This document shows positions 35,245 through 45,497 of a stretch of 64,000 nt of DNA, one piece after another (the stretch's first letter is position 1; the number at the start of each line of letters is the position of its first letter). The notes below the pieces were generated by a model, which was not told the DNA's origin, searched no databases, and saw only the letters and a program-made list of their open reading frames with translations. Both the position numbers and the translations under genes were made by a program. Source of the DNA: Pseudanabaena sp. ABRG5-3 (GTDB taxonomy: Bacteria; Cyanobacteriota; Cyanobacteriia; Pseudanabaenales; Pseudanabaenaceae); assembly GCF_003967015.1 (NCBI RefSeq), contig NZ_AP017560.1, positions 1,736,001 through 1,800,000 of the forward strand, given 5' to 3'.

Positions 35245-35607
35245 ATGAATCAGAAATCAAACCTTCCTATAAATTTAGAGCAACTTCACCAAATATCAGA
35301 GGGAGATATAGAGTTTGAGATTGAGGTTTTGCAAGTTTATGTGGAAGATGTTCTTCAGAGAATAGAAATAATTCGTCAAGCGATCGCTAGTAATGATCAT
35401 ACTCAAATTATGAAAGAAGCCCATCATATCAAGGGTTCGAGTAGTAATGTAGGCGCTTTACAAATGCGTGATTTGGCGGTACAACTTGAAGATTTGAATC
35501 TAGATCAAGAGCTAGTAAAAGCACCAAATATTCTTGAGGATATGCTAGTAAAGATACAGGCAGTTGAGAATTTTATTGCTGAAAAGTCAGCTACCCTCCC
35601 ATCTTGA
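35245..35607 (+). CDS. Stand-alone Hpt phosphotransfer protein
   Basis: 120 residues, one four-helix Hpt domain. The phospho-accepting histidine is H60 in EAHHIKGSSSNVGA. Such proteins carry phosphate between a hybrid kinase receiver and a response regulator. No kinase is adjacent; the nearest are the hybrid kinases at 38.9 kb and beyond, several of which lack their own Hpt. Which one uses it is unknown. Confidence 0.92.
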   Translation: MNQKSNLPINLEQLHQISEGDIEFEIEVLQVYVEDVLQRIEIIRQAIASNDHTQIMKEAHHIKGSSSNVGALQMRDLAVQLEDLNLDQELVKAPNILEDMLVKIQAVENFIAEKSATLPS

Positions 35608-35631
35608 GTGGTTTAAAAGCAATGTATATGC

Positions 35632-35735
35632 GTAGTCAGTTATGTTGGGATAAAACCAAAAACTAGAAGAGAGTTGCGGCGCTTTGCGCCGCAACTCTCT
35701 TCTAGTTTTTATGTCTTAACTGACTTGGCTACGAC
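35632..35735. repeat. Palindromic element, family B copy 3 (divergent ends)
   Basis: The central perfect 25-bp stem (35658-35682 / 35686-35710) has a TTT loop. The ends are GTAGTCAGT and ACTGACTTGGCTAC. The stem differs from the other copies but is fully paired. Confidence 0.75.
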
Positions 35736-35846
35736 CATAAAAAACTAGTTTTTTATGGCTGGGCTTTGTAAAAATAATTGTGAGACTATAAGACTCTAAA
35801 TACGACTATACTGGACATAGCGATTTTCTTCTATAGATATTTAGTT

Positions 35847-36224
35847 ATGAGTCTTCCATTTTCTGTATCTGATCTAAAATCTGATAGTACCTATGAACTA
35901 ATGGATGTGGAAGCAATCCAAAGGGCGTTGGGGCGATCGCGGGCTTCGGTATATCGCTATGCTAATACTGACCCCAATCAAAGTGAGCTAAATCTGCCCT
36001 ATGACCCTCAAAAGCTTAATCCAGAGTTGCGCCAAAGCGATCGCGAACCGTTGTTATTTCACCCCACTGAGGTATCTAGATTTGCGCGGGATGTCTTGAA
36101 AATGAAGCAGGTAACGATTCAGGTACAAGAGCCGACTCAGAATGAGACTAATCGGCTTTTGCGAGAAATTTTGCAAGAATTAAAAATGCTTAATCAATCG
36201 ATGAATTCCCTTCGCAATCCATAA
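35847..36224 (+). CDS. Putative DNA-binding protein (HTH-like)
   Basis: 125 residues. MDVEAIQRALGRSRASVYRYA reads as a MerR/excisionase-like helix-turn-helix. The C-terminus (~88-122) is a heptad-rich helix (NRLLREILQELKMLNQSMN), probably a coiled coil for dimerisation. Similar small proteins occur in cyanobacteria but I cannot name the family. The gene is followed by a strong terminator. Confidence 0.7.
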   Translation: MSLPFSVSDLKSDSTYELMDVEAIQRALGRSRASVYRYANTDPNQSELNLPYDPQKLNPELRQSDREPLLFHPTEVSRFARDVLKMKQVTIQVQEPTQNETNRLLREILQELKMLNQSMNSLRNP

Positions 36225-36264
36225 AAGAGAAGATGCACCTTGTGCGTATTCTCTTTTATGGATT
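36216..36264 (+). terminator. Long terminator stem
   Basis: 23-bp near-perfect stem (36216-36238 / 36242-36264) with a CTT loop, overlapping the stop of the preceding gene. Confidence 0.78.
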
Positions 36265-36282
36265 AGAGTGTGTTTGTGACGT

Positions 36283-36363
36283 TTTTACCCCCTTTAACTC
36301 CCCCTTGTAAGGGGGAGGATTTAAGTTTCCCTCCTGTGCAAGGGGGCATTAAGGGGGGTAAAA
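36283..36363. repeat. Cytosine/guanine-run repeat, copy 1
   Basis: TTTTACCCCC and GGGGGGTAAAA close the element; an inner CTCCCCCTTGTAAGGGGGAG hairpin forms the centre. This TTTACCCCC..GGGGGGTAAA type is frequent in cyanobacterial intergenic DNA. A second copy is at 45498-45575. Confidence 0.75.
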
Positions 36364-36402
36364 GGCAGAAATTTATGCTAAGGAAACTTCTCAAACATGC
36401 TC

Positions 36403-38328
36403 TTAGCTTAGATAAGTGTATCCATTTAAGCAATGCTCATATTTTTGTAAGAATAGCCTTGCTTCATCAAGGGTGATTTGCTTTTCTTGGAGAGCGCGTT
36501 CCGTTTCTTGGCGAATATTCTCTAGCATTGCATCGCGATTGTACTGCACATATTCGAGAACCTCGGTCATAGAATCGCCCTTGATCACATGCTCAACCTT
36601 ATAGCCTGTAGGCGTTGCGTGAATATGCACCGCATCGGTATCGCCAAAGAGATTATGCAAATCACCAAGGATTTCCTGATAGGCTCCGCCGAGGAATAGG
36701 GCTAAGAAGTAAGGTTCTTCGGCAATGAAGGGATGTAACTCCAGAGTTGACTTGACATCACGCAAATCGATGAAGCGATCAATTTTGCCATCGCTATCAC
36801 AGGTGAGATCGGCGATCGTGCCGCGACATGTGGGTTCTTCATTGAGGCGATGGATGGGCATGATTGGGAAGAGTTGATCGATCGCCCAACTATCGGGTGC
36901 AGATTGAAATACCGAGAAATTGCAATAGTAGGTCAGTGCCATTGCTCTTTCTAGATCTTCAAGATCATCGGGTACATAATTTAGTTTGCGAGTCACCTTG
37001 AGAATGCGATCGCAACATTCCCAAAAGAGTCGCTCAACTCTGGCGCGTTGTTTCAGGGTGAGATAGCCAAAAGTGAATAAACTAATTGCCTCCTGATTGA
37101 ACTGGACAGCATCATGATAGATCTCTTGATAGTTATTCTCATTGATGTTTTCCAAAGCTTCAAAAAGATTACGAACAATTAGATGCTCATCTTCTTTTAA
37201 TGGTTCAATGGGTTGGTTGGGAGTACCACTGATGCCCACGACATCAAATACCAAGACCGATTGATGAGAAGCGATCGCCCGACCACTTTCACTAGTTAAT
37301 GTAGGTACAGGGATTCCCTTTTCAGTACAAGCATCCTTAATCGCCGCGACGATATCGTAGGCATAGTTCTGCATACTGTAGTTTTTGGAAGCGTAGAAAT
37401 TAGTTTTGGAACCATCGTAATCCACACCCAAACCACCACCCACATCCAGATGTCCCATCGGTGCGCCCATTGTCGCAAGCTGCACATAGATTTGACCTGC
37501 TTCGCGCAAAGCATCTTTAATTGTGCTGATATTGCTAATTTGGGAACCGATATGAAAATGCAACAATTTAAGGGAATCCAGCATATTTGCTGCTTCTAAT
37601 TGTTCAACGGTTTCCAAGATTTCCCACATACTTAGCCCAAACTTAGCGCGATCGCCTGTGGAATCTTCCCAGTGTCCTAACCCTTTCGCACTGAGTTTAG
37701 CGCGAACACCAACGACAGGCGCGATTCCCAGCTTAGTAGCGGCACGAATGATCATCTCCACTTCTTCCAACTGCTCGATCACAATGATCGTGTTCTGTCC
37801 CAATTTTCGCGCTAACAGAGCCGTCTCAATATATTCAGCATCTTTGTATCCGTTACAAATCAGCAAAGAACCGGGGGTGCGTAATGTAGCAAGGGCAATG
37901 AGTAATTCGGGTTTAGAACCTGCTTCCAAACCAAATTGGAATGGCTTCCCATATTTGGCAATTTCTTCCACCAATTGCCTTTGCTGATTGACTTTGACGG
38001 GAAAAACGCCCCGATAAACGCCATTGTAGTTATAGCGGGCGATCGCCTTAGCAAAGGTGGAGTTCAGTCGCTCAATGCGATCGGCGAGAATATCCGAAAA
38101 TCTGACTAGGATCGGCGATCTCAATCCCCTTTGCTTGAGATCATTCACCAGTTCAAACAGGTCAATACAGCCACCGCGATCGCCTTTGGGAGAGACAGTT
38201 ACGTGACCAGCCTCGTTAATACTAAAATAAGGTTCACCCCAGCCATTGATGCGATAAAGGGTCTCACTATCTTGAATTGTCCACTTTTTCGCATCGGCAA
38301 CGACAGGTAACTGAATCTCTTGCAACAT
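36403..38328 (-). CDS. speA: Biosynthetic arginine decarboxylase
   Basis: 641 residues, the usual length. The PLP-dependent barrel has the lysine in FPVKVNQQRQLVEEI, followed by GLEAGSKPELLIAL, HFHIGSQISNI, LDVGGGLGVDYDGS and SESGRAI. C-terminal family segments include HIHATPTGYKVEHVIKGDSMTEVL. It makes agmatine, the start of polyamine synthesis. It is alone on the minus strand, with a repeat at its 3' end. Confidence 0.96.
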   Translation of the reverse strand: MLQEIQLPVVADAKKWTIQDSETLYRINGWGEPYFSINEAGHVTVSPKGDRGGCIDLFELVNDLKQRGLRSPILVRFSDILADRIERLNSTFAKAIARYNYNGVYRGVFPVKVNQQRQLVEEIAKYGKPFQFGLEAGSKPELLIALATLRTPGSLLICNGYKDAEYIETALLARKLGQNTIIVIEQLEEVEMIIRAATKLGIAPVVGVRAKLSAKGLGHWEDSTGDRAKFGLSMWEILETVEQLEAANMLDSLKLLHFHIGSQISNISTIKDALREAGQIYVQLATMGAPMGHLDVGGGLGVDYDGSKTNFYASKNYSMQNYAYDIVAAIKDACTEKGIPVPTLTSESGRAIASHQSVLVFDVVGISGTPNQPIEPLKEDEHLIVRNLFEALENINENNYQEIYHDAVQFNQEAISLFTFGYLTLKQRARVERLFWECCDRILKVTRKLNYVPDDLEDLERAMALTYYCNFSVFQSAPDSWAIDQLFPIMPIHRLNEEPTCRGTIADLTCDSDGKIDRFIDLRDVKSTLELHPFIAEEPYFLALFLGGAYQEILGDLHNLFGDTDAVHIHATPTGYKVEHVIKGDSMTEVLEYVQYNRDAMLENIRQETERALQEKQITLDEARLFLQKYEHCLNGYTYLS

Positions 38329-38498
38329 TTGTTAATAAACCTTTGATAAACCCTACAAATCTTGATCTACATAGTGGAGAATGGTTAGTGTTTTACGCTG
38401 ACCGTATCAACTTTAGCACTTTCAAATAAATCTAGTGGCTAAGCCAGAAAATAGTCTAGATCTTTTTGAACAATTCATAATTTGTAGCGATCTCTATA

Positions 38499-38605
38499 TA
38501 ATACCAAAACTCAAAATGGCTTAGCCATTTTGAGTTTTGAAAACCCTTACTGAGTTTGGTTTTTAATCCACAAAAGTGTTGTCACACTTTCGTGGATTGG
38601 TATTA
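38499..38605. repeat. Two-hairpin palindromic element, family E copy 1
   Basis: TAATACCAA (38499-38507) and TTGGTATTA (38597-38605) close two hairpins: a 15-bp perfect stem (38506-38520 / 38524-38538) and a 14-bp stem (38565-38578 / 38585-38598). A partly truncated inverted copy is at 46164-46236. Confidence 0.75.
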
Positions 38606-38688
38606 AGCATAAGTAAACTTACAGCAAATTCCGATCAAACCCGCCACCCGAAGAAGAATCTAGAAGTATCACGAAATAGAAATAAAAT

Positions 38689-38856
38689 ATGGCAGCATAT
38701 TCGCTTGATTTACGGCAAAAGATATTAAGTGAATGGCAAAACAAAGAAAATACGCAGAGAGAATTGGCTAAACGATTTAAATTAAGTTTATCTTTTGTGC
38801 GAGATTTGTTGCGGAAGATCAACGCTCCAAAATCAAAGGAAAGAATGAAGAATTAG
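38689..38856 (+). pseudogene. IS630-type transposase fragment (N-terminal part)
   Basis: A 55-residue frame, MAAYSLDLRQKILSEWQNKE then NTQRELAKRFKLSLSFVRDL, which is the N-terminal helix-turn-helix of IS630-family transposases. It ends with a stop before any DDE catalytic region, so it is a relic, either truncated by deletion or frameshifted. It lies between the family E repeat and the MHYT kinase gene. Confidence 0.75.
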
Positions 38857-38914
38857 TGAAGACAATGTACTGTATGCACAAGTACCAATTTAAACTCAAC
38901 ATGGGGATCAGAAA

Positions 38915-41900
38915 ATGTTTGATAACTATTTAAATGATTACTCATATTTCCTTAACCAGATTCCTGAAAACATTGGTATCTATAAGGGGGAATATAATCT
39001 CGGTTTAGTGCTGCTATCGATCGCGATCGCCATTTTTACATCCTACATGGCATTTTTGATGGGGCAGTTTGCGGAACCCGTCACCAGCAAGAAATTGCGA
39101 TCGCTACTGCTTTCCCTCAGTGGTTTAGCGATGGGCGTAGGCATTTGGTCGATGCACTTCATTGGGATGTTGGGTTTTAACTTGCCCTGTGGCATTAGCT
39201 ATAAACCTTGGATAACCATTCTCTCAATGCTCCCTGCTGTTGCCGCTAGTGTCTATGCCATGCATTTCATTAGTCGTCCCCAACCGAGTTTCCAGATTTT
39301 GCTAGGGGGAGGCACATTATTTGGGCTAGGCATTGGTGCAATGCATTACGCAGGCATGGCAGCGATGCAACTGGATGGGGTAATTCGCTACGAGCCTCGG
39401 TTGTTCATTCTATCGGTGATGGTGGCGATTTCCTTCGCAACACTGGCTCTATGGGTAAGATTTTATATCGATCGCCTACTTACCGTCGCCAGTGGCTATG
39501 CGCTGATGATTTCGGCGATCGCGATGGGACTTGCGACATCGGCAATGCATTATCTCGGCATGACATCGGCACGTTTTTTGCACAATGGCGCGATGACTAT
39601 GACTGGGGCTGGCGTTGATTCTTATATCATTGCGATCGCTGTGACTCTCGCGACGATTCTTTTGACGGGTATCGTGATGTTAGTGGTTTTACGCGAGACA
39701 ACTTTACAACGCGATCAAAATAGAATTCTCAGCGAAACTGAAGCTTGGTATCGCGGCATTATTGAATATGCACCCGATGGAATGTTAGTGATGGATCGAG
39801 ATGGCTATATTATTCTCTCCAATCCGTCCTTAGAATCTATTTTTGGTTATGAACCTAATGAACTCATCGGTCAATCGATCAAAATCTTAGGCTTACATTC
39901 TTTGTTTGGTTCTGAAGTAGATTTGCGCGATCGCTTTCAAAACTTAGGCGAATCCTGTCTCATTGACGATCACAATCGCTCTATTTTAGGTGTTCACAAA
40001 GATGGTTCGGAATTTCCGATTGAAATTAGCCTAGCCAGTTTACCTTCCCTTGGCGAAAAGGGGATTAGCATATTTGCCTCGGTGCGCGATGTGACGGCAA
40101 GGCAAGAAGCAGAAAATGAAATCAACCGCCAGCGCGAACAATTACAAACAATCCTCGATCGAGCGCCCATCGGTGTTGCGATCACGGTGAATGGGATTAC
40201 CCGTTTCGCCAATCCCGCAATTAACAATCTAATCGATCTTAAGGTTGGTGATTCCCCCATCAAAATCTATGTCAATCCCTTCGATCGCGGAAAGATGTTG
40301 GCAGAACTAGCCGAGCACGGTGTCTATGAGGGTGGATTTTATCAGATGTATAGTCCACAAGGCGAAATCCGTGATGTGATGGCGACCTTTATGACAATGG
40401 AATATGAAGGCGAGCAAGGTGTACTCGGATGGTTAACAGATATTAGCAAGATCAAGGCGGCGGAAGCGGAGATGCGAAAGGCTAAGGAACTCGCAGAGGA
40501 AACAACAAGGGTCAAATCCGACTTTTTAGCCAATATGAGTCATGAAATTCGCACACCGATGAACGCAATCATTGGCATGACCCATTTGGCGCTCAAAACC
40601 GAATTGACCCCACGCCAGCATGAATATCTCAAAAAGATTCAGGTATCGAGTCAGCATTTACTCGGTGTGATTAATGACATTCTCGATTTCTCCAAAATTG
40701 AAGCAGGCAAGTTGGTAATCGAGAATATTGATTTTGATTTGGAAAAAGTTCTGGATAATGTTTCCACCCTAATTTCCGAAAAAGCGGCTTTGAAAGGATT
40801 GGAATTGCTCTTTGATATCGATCGCAATTTACCGCGCAACTTTATCGGTGATCCTCTGCGACTGGGGCAAATTCTGATCAACTATGCCAATAATGCCGTT
40901 AAGTTCACCGATCATGGCGAAATTTCGATCATTGTCAGGCTCAAAGAATATCGCGAGCAAGATGTTGTTCTCTATCTTGCTGTTAAGGATACAGGCATTG
41001 GCTTAACTGAAGAGCAGATGCGTAACCTGTTCAACAGTTTCCAGCAAGCTGATACTTCTACAACGCGCAAATTTGGTGGTACGGGTTTAGGCTTAGCGAT
41101 CTGTAAACGCATTGCTCAACTCATGGGTGGAGAAGTAGGGGTTGATAGTGAATATGGCAAAGGCAGCACTTTTTGGAGCACCGTCTGTTTGGCTAAGAGT
41201 AATGTGCCATCGCGGCGGTTGGTATTGAGCCAAGACCTACAGGGTAAGAGGGTGTTAGTGGTTGATGACAATGACAATGCCAGACAGGTCATGAAAGACT
41301 TGTTGGAATATATGAAGTTTAATGTTGATCTCGCTAAGTCAGGCGATGATGCTCTGACCTTAGTAGCTGATGCAGATCAGGGCCAGCATCCTTACGAAAT
41401 TATCTTCCTTGATTGGCAAATGCCGCATATGGATGGCTTAGAAGTGGCAAGGAGAATCAACGAGATGTCCTTAAATCACAAACCACACAATTTGATGGTG
41501 ACGGCCTATGGCAGAGAAGAAGTATTTAAGAGTGCCAAAGAAATCGGGATTGCTGATATCTTAGTCAAACCTTTAAATATATCTGTCTTGTTCGATAGTT
41601 TAGTGAATTTGCTAGGTGATATTGAGCAAACGACAAGCAAAGCCTATGACGATGAGAGTGAACTTTTTGATCGCTTGCAATCGATTAAAGGGGCGCGGAT
41701 CTTGTTGGTTGAAGATAATGAGTTAAATCAGGAAGTGGCGATGGAACTGCTGCAAGATGCAGGTTTTGCGGTGGAACTTGCCGAAAATGGACGAGTTGCC
41801 TTAGAGAAGGTGACAACCGCTAAATATGATTTGGTGTTGATGGATATGCAAATGCCAGAAATGGATGGAGTGGAGGCAACCTTAGCCATTCGCGAAGATC

Positions 41901-42757
41901 CTAATTATCAGAATTTGCCCATTGTGGCGATGACCGCAAATGTGATGCAGAAAGATCGCGATCGCTGTATGGATGCTGGCATGAATGATCATGTCGCTAA
42001 ACCCATTGAACCCGATGAACTCTGGGCAATGTTGCTGAAATGGATTCCGCCGCAGGTAACAAGACAGGCAATAGAGGAAATTAGCCCTGTGTTGCCGACT
42101 CAGCCAGAACAGCAACCCGAAAATGCGATCGCCATGCCTGCGATTCCTGTAATTGCAGGACTAGACACTGTCGAAGGATTGCGGCGAGTCATGGGTAAAC
42201 CCTCTCTGTATATCTCAATCCTGCGTAAATTTGTGGCGGGACAACAAGACTTTGCAACCCAGTTTAAACAAGCACTCCAAAACAACGATCATCAGCTTGC
42301 CGAACGCCTTGCCCATACCCTCAAGGGCGTGTCAGGAAATATCGGTGCAGGGGAAATTCAGCAATTGGCGGCAGCCCTAGAATCGGCAATTAAAAATCAA
42401 TTTTCGCCGCATCAGATCGATCATCTATTGAAAAGCGTGCAGCAGCCTCTGGCGATGCTCATTGAGCAACTGGTTGCCCAACTAGAACCTGAAGCGGCAT
42501 TACTGAAAGTGGAGATTGATTTCCCCAAACTAGAAGAGATTTGTAACAAATTGTCAGCATTGCTTACCGAGGATGATGCGGAAGCGTTAGATCTATTACA
42601 GGAAAATGCTGATTTATTAGGAACCGCCTTTCCCAATCAATATCAGGCGATCGCCAATGCCATCAATTCCTTTGATTTTGATACTGCCAAAACTGCTCTA
42701 GGAGTGGCTATGGCAAATCTACAACCACAATCTCAAAAAAGTGGAGTGAAAGAATAG
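38915..42757 (+). CDS. MHYT-domain hybrid histidine kinase with two receivers and Hpt
   Basis: 1280 residues. An N-terminal MHYT sensor of seven membrane helices (~30-265) contains MHFIGM, MHYAGM and MHYLGM, proposed to bind copper and sense O2, CO or NO. Two PAS domains follow (~275-400, ~410-510). The kinase has H543 ([13 protein letters not shown]), N-box [11 protein letters not shown] and G-box [10 protein letters not shown]. Two receivers carry D833 (FLDWQMP) and D977 ([11 protein letters not shown]); an Hpt domain has H1134 ([12 protein letters not shown]). It starts a unit with the REC-kinase gene 3 bp downstream, its likely partner. Confidence 0.95.
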   Translation: MFDNYLNDYSYFLNQIPENIGIYKGEYNLGLVLLSIAIAIFTSYMAFLMGQFAEPVTSKKLRSLLLSLSGLAMGVGIWSMHFIGMLGFNLPCGISYKPWITILSMLPAVAASVYAMHFISRPQPSFQILLGGGTLFGLGIGAMHYAGMAAMQLDGVIRYEPRLFILSVMVAISFATLALWVRFYIDRLLTVASGYALMISAIAMGLATSAMHYLGMTSARFLHNGAMTMTGAGVDSYIIAIAVTLATILLTGIVMLVVLRETTLQRDQNRILSETEAWYRGIIEYAPDGMLVMDRDGYIILSNPSLESIFGYEPNELIGQSIKILGLHSLFGSEVDLRDRFQNLGESCLIDDHNRSILGVHKDGSEFPIEISLASLPSLGEKGISIFASVRDVTARQEAENEINRQREQLQTILDRAPIGVAITVNGITRFANPAINNLIDLKVGDSPIKIYVNPFDRGKMLAELAEHGVYEGGFYQMYSPQGEIRDVMATFMTMEYEGEQGVLGWLTDISKIKAAEAEMRKAKELAEETTRVKSDFLANMSHEIRTPMNAIIGMTHLALKTELTPRQHEYLKKIQVSSQHLLGVINDILDFSKIEAGKLVIENIDFDLEKVLDNVSTLISEKAALKGLELLFDIDRNLPRNFIGDPLRLGQILINYANNAVKFTDHGEISIIVRLKEYREQDVVLYLAVKDTGIGLTEEQMRNLFNSFQQADTSTTRKFGGTGLGLAICKRIAQLMGGEVGVDSEYGKGSTFWSTVCLAKSNVPSRRLVLSQDLQGKRVLVVDDNDNARQVMKDLLEYMKFNVDLAKSGDDALTLVADADQGQHPYEIIFLDWQMPHMDGLEVARRINEMSLNHKPHNLMVTAYGREEVFKSAKEIGIADILVKPLNISVLFDSLVNLLGDIEQTTSKAYDDESELFDRLQSIKGARILLVEDNELNQEVAMELLQDAGFAVELAENGRVALEKVTTAKYDLVLMDMQMPEMDGVEATLAIREDPNYQNLPIVAMTANVMQKDRDRCMDAGMNDHVAKPIEPDELWAMLLKWIPPQVTRQAIEEISPVLPTQPEQQPENAIAMPAIPVIAGLDTVEGLRRVMGKPSLYISILRKFVAGQQDFATQFKQALQNNDHQLAERLAHTLKGVSGNIGAGEIQQLAAALESAIKNQFSPHQIDHLLKSVQQPLAMLIEQLVAQLEPEAALLKVEIDFPKLEEICNKLSALLTEDDAEALDLLQENADLLGTAFPNQYQAIANAINSFDFDTAKTALGVAMANLQPQSQKSGVKE

Positions 42758-42760
42758 TTT

Positions 42761-43861
42761 ATGGATGGCTTACAGGACTCAAATAAACGCTCAACCATAC
42801 TTGTTGTAGACGATACGCCAGATAGTCTGACGGTGATTGCTGACATTCTCAAGAGTAAGTATCGAGTGAAGATTGCTAATAGTGGGGCAAAAGCTTTGTC
42901 TATTATGCAGTCTGGAGCACCTCCAGACTTGATTTTGTTAGACATTATCATGCCAGAAATGGATGGCTATGAGGTCTGTCAACAGATCAAGGCAAATCCC
43001 CATACCCAAGGTGTGCCGATCATCTTTTTGACGGCAAAGTCAGATATCGAAGACGAACGCAAGGGGCTAGAGTTGGGAGCCTTGGACTATATCACCAAGC
43101 CTGTGAGTCCGCCCATTCTTTTGGCTAGGGTCAACACCCAACTAAATCTGAAGGCATCCTACGATGATTTACGGAAGCTACTCGCCTTTCGTGAAGACAT
43201 GGTGAATATGATCGTCCATGATTTACGCAATCCCCTTTCCAATGTCTTGCTGATGGCAGAGATGTTACAAGACAATCCCCATCTCTCTCCTGAAAAAATT
43301 TTTAAGAATTCATCAATGATCTTGAGAAGTGGGAAGCAATTGCGATTTCTGGTTGATGATTTATTGATCAAAGCAAAACTAGAAGCGAATAGGTTAGTTC
43401 TCGATCGCCAAGATACGAATATATGGGAACTATGCGAAGCCGCGATCGCCGATTTGAAAGAGATCGCCGATCGCAAACAATTACTCCTACGCTTAACTAG
43501 CACAGAACCTAATCATCAGCTTTTCTTCCTTGACCCAGTTCTCTTTCGTCGTGCCGTAGACAATTTGCTCTCCAATTCGATCAAATTTGCGCCTCCAGAT
43601 AGTGAAATTACCCTCACAGTTGAATATCCTAACGAAAAGGGCTTGCGCGTAATGGTTGCGGATTTAGGACAAGGGGTAAGCGAAGAACTGCGGCAAAGTA
43701 TTTTTGAAAAATATGAAATCGGTACTTTTATGAAAGGCGTAAAACAAACGGGTTTGGGGTTAGCATTTTGCAAAATTGCGATCGAAGGACATGGCGGTAC
43801 AATTACGGTAACTGACAATCAACCTCAAGGTTCAATTTTCACGATTGAAATCAATAAGTAG
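42761..43861 (+). CDS. Response regulator-histidine kinase fusion
   Basis: 366 residues. N-terminal receiver with D61 (LLDIIMPEMDG) and conserved K in YITKPVSP. Then a short linker and kinase domain: H153 in IVHDLRNPLSNVL, N-box NLLSNSIKFAPP, G-loops VADLGQGV and QTGLGLAFCKIA. It begins 3 bp after the MHYT kinase and probably receives phosphate from its Hpt domain. The receiver is a close paralogue of that in the next gene. The stop codon falls within a repeat arm. Confidence 0.93.
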   Translation: MDGLQDSNKRSTILVVDDTPDSLTVIADILKSKYRVKIANSGAKALSIMQSGAPPDLILLDIIMPEMDGYEVCQQIKANPHTQGVPIIFLTAKSDIEDERKGLELGALDYITKPVSPPILLARVNTQLNLKASYDDLRKLLAFREDMVNMIVHDLRNPLSNVLLMAEMLQDNPHLSPEKIFKNSSMILRSGKQLRFLVDDLLIKAKLEANRLVLDRQDTNIWELCEAAIADLKEIADRKQLLLRLTSTEPNHQLFFLDPVLFRRAVDNLLSNSIKFAPPDSEITLTVEYPNEKGLRVMVADLGQGVSEELRQSIFEKYEIGTFMKGVKQTGLGLAFCKIAIEGHGGTITVTDNQPQGSIFTIEINK

Positions 43862-43953
43862 GTGGGCGCAATTAAATATAAAACCCCAAAACCTGTGGCG
43901 CACGCTGCGCGTGCGCCACAGGTTTTGGCTCTGGTTTTAATTATGCCCACCTA
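43859..43953. repeat. Palindromic element overlapping the kinase stop codon
   Basis: 18-bp outer arms (43859-43876 / 43936-43953) and a perfect 20-bp core stem (43886-43905 / 43909-43928) with a TGC loop. The outer-left arm contributes the TAG stop of the preceding gene. Similar flanks (ATTATGCCC) occur at 20775 and, inverted, at 27636. Confidence 0.8.
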
Positions 43954-44035
43954 CTTAATTCATAGTTAAGTGCCGCACAGAGCATGACTTTAATTAATGA
44001 AAAAACTACTGGCAAACATAGACTAGGGGCGTTTT

Positions 44036-45151
44036 ATGAATACGGCACAGGATAAAAGCACTAGAGCAACGATTTTAGTTGTGGATGATACGCCAGACAA
44101 TCTCACCTTTATGAGTGGTCTGCTCAAGGATACTTTTCGTGTCAAGGTGGCAAATCATGGCGAAAAAGCCTTAAATATTGTTCAATCTAGCCCCAAACCT
44201 GACTTGATTTTGCTGGATATCATGATGCCAGATCTTGATGGTTATCAGGTTTGCGAACGTCTTAAGGCAGACCCACAAACTAAGGATATTCCGATTATTT
44301 TTTTGACAGCTAAATCAGAAATAGAAGATGAACGTAAAGGACTAGAGCTAGGAGCCGCCGACTATATCACCAAGCCCGTCAGTCCTGCGATTTTGATGGC
44401 GAGAGTGAATACCCAACTAATGCTCAAGGCTTCAGCAGATTTTCTGCGGGATCAGAATGCTTTTTTGGAACAAGAAGTTGCGAAAAGAACCCGTGAAGTC
44501 CAAGCGATTCAGGATGTGACGATTGTGATGATGGCATCTCTTGCCGAAACCCGTGATAACGAAACAGGCAACCACATTCGCCGCACTCAGAATTACGTTA
44601 GAGCGTTAGCGCAACATCTCAAAAATCATCCACGTTTTCAGCACTTTTTGACTGAGCATAATATCAATATGCTCTATAAGTCCGCACCACTCCATGACAT
44701 CGGTAAGGTGGGCATCCCCGATCGCATTTTGCTAAAGCCAGATAAGTTGACCGCCGAAGAATTTGAGATTATGAAAACCCATACGACTTTGGGGCGCGAT
44801 GCGATCGCCACGGCGGAAAAAATGTTAGGGGTGCAGGCTGCTTTTCTGCAAATCGCTAAGGAAATTGCCTATTCCCACCAAGAGAAATGGAACGGTACGG
44901 GCTATCCCGAAGGATTGGCAGGAGATGCGATTCCTATTGCCGCAAGACTGATGGCTGTGGCAGATGTCTATGATGCCTTGATCAGTCGTCGCGTTTACAA
45001 AGCCCCAATGTCTCACGAACAGGCGGTATCAATCATTATGGATGGCAAGAATTCGCACTTTGATCCTGATATTGTCGATGCTTTTATGGAGATTAATCAG
45101 GAGTTTAATGCGATCGCCCAGCAATTTATTGATCCTGATATTGATGTGTAA
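44036..45151 (+). CDS. Response regulator with HD-GYP c-di-GMP phosphodiesterase domain
   Basis: 371 residues. Receiver with D61 (LLDIMMPDLDG), a coiled linker (~125-155), then HD-GYP. It has the metal-binding HD at H220-D221 in HDIGKVGIPDRIL, the THTTLGRDAI segment, SHQEKWNGTGYP with GYP at 289-291, and VADVYDALISRRVYK. RpfG-type; it would degrade cyclic di-GMP when phosphorylated. The MHYT kinase two genes upstream is the likely input. The diguanylate cyclase at 57.4 kb may oppose it. Confidence 0.94.
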   Translation: MNTAQDKSTRATILVVDDTPDNLTFMSGLLKDTFRVKVANHGEKALNIVQSSPKPDLILLDIMMPDLDGYQVCERLKADPQTKDIPIIFLTAKSEIEDERKGLELGAADYITKPVSPAILMARVNTQLMLKASADFLRDQNAFLEQEVAKRTREVQAIQDVTIVMMASLAETRDNETGNHIRRTQNYVRALAQHLKNHPRFQHFLTEHNINMLYKSAPLHDIGKVGIPDRILLKPDKLTAEEFEIMKTHTTLGRDAIATAEKMLGVQAAFLQIAKEIAYSHQEKWNGTGYPEGLAGDAIPIAARLMAVADVYDALISRRVYKAPMSHEQAVSIIMDGKNSHFDPDIVDAFMEINQEFNAIAQQFIDPDIDV

Positions 45152-45199
45152 TTTCGATCACACTGGCTATTCAATCTTTCAGATTGTTTCACTGTTTGC

Positions 45200-45230
45200 T
45201 TAAAAAAGGTCGCTAAGCGACCTTTTTTAA
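45200..45230 (+). terminator. Intrinsic terminator of the HD-GYP gene
   Basis: 14-bp perfect stem TTAAAAAAGGTCGC / GCGACCTTTTTTAA with a TAA loop and a further T-run. Confidence 0.83.
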
Positions 45231-45315
45231 TTTTTAGGGCTTACGCAAGAATCACAGGGAAGTAATCCCTTCAGAACTTTTCTGCACCACTAAGCTTCCT
45301 AAGATACCAAATGGT

Positions 45316-45424
45316 TTCTATAGTCTTGGACAGTAACTCAAAACCCAAGAATTGATTGGCGGCGCGGAGCGCCGCCAATCAATTCTTGGGTTTTATGTCC
45401 TAGTAATCTTGGCGATAGCTATAC
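45316..45424. repeat. Palindromic element, family B copy 4
   Basis: 26-bp perfect stem (45340-45365 / 45369-45394) with a GGA loop. The right end reads GCGATAGCTATA. The 55-bp core is identical to copy 5 at 55361-55415. Confidence 0.83.
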
Positions 45425-45497
45425 TATGTCTATTCAGGCTATTACTGATGAAGATGCTCTTAATGGCATTAATATACTTGATGCACCCAATTTCTAG

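Noticed and set aside
36270-36476. Small frame across the C/G-run repeat
   Set aside because: Made almost entirely of repeat sequence and the 3' end of speA.
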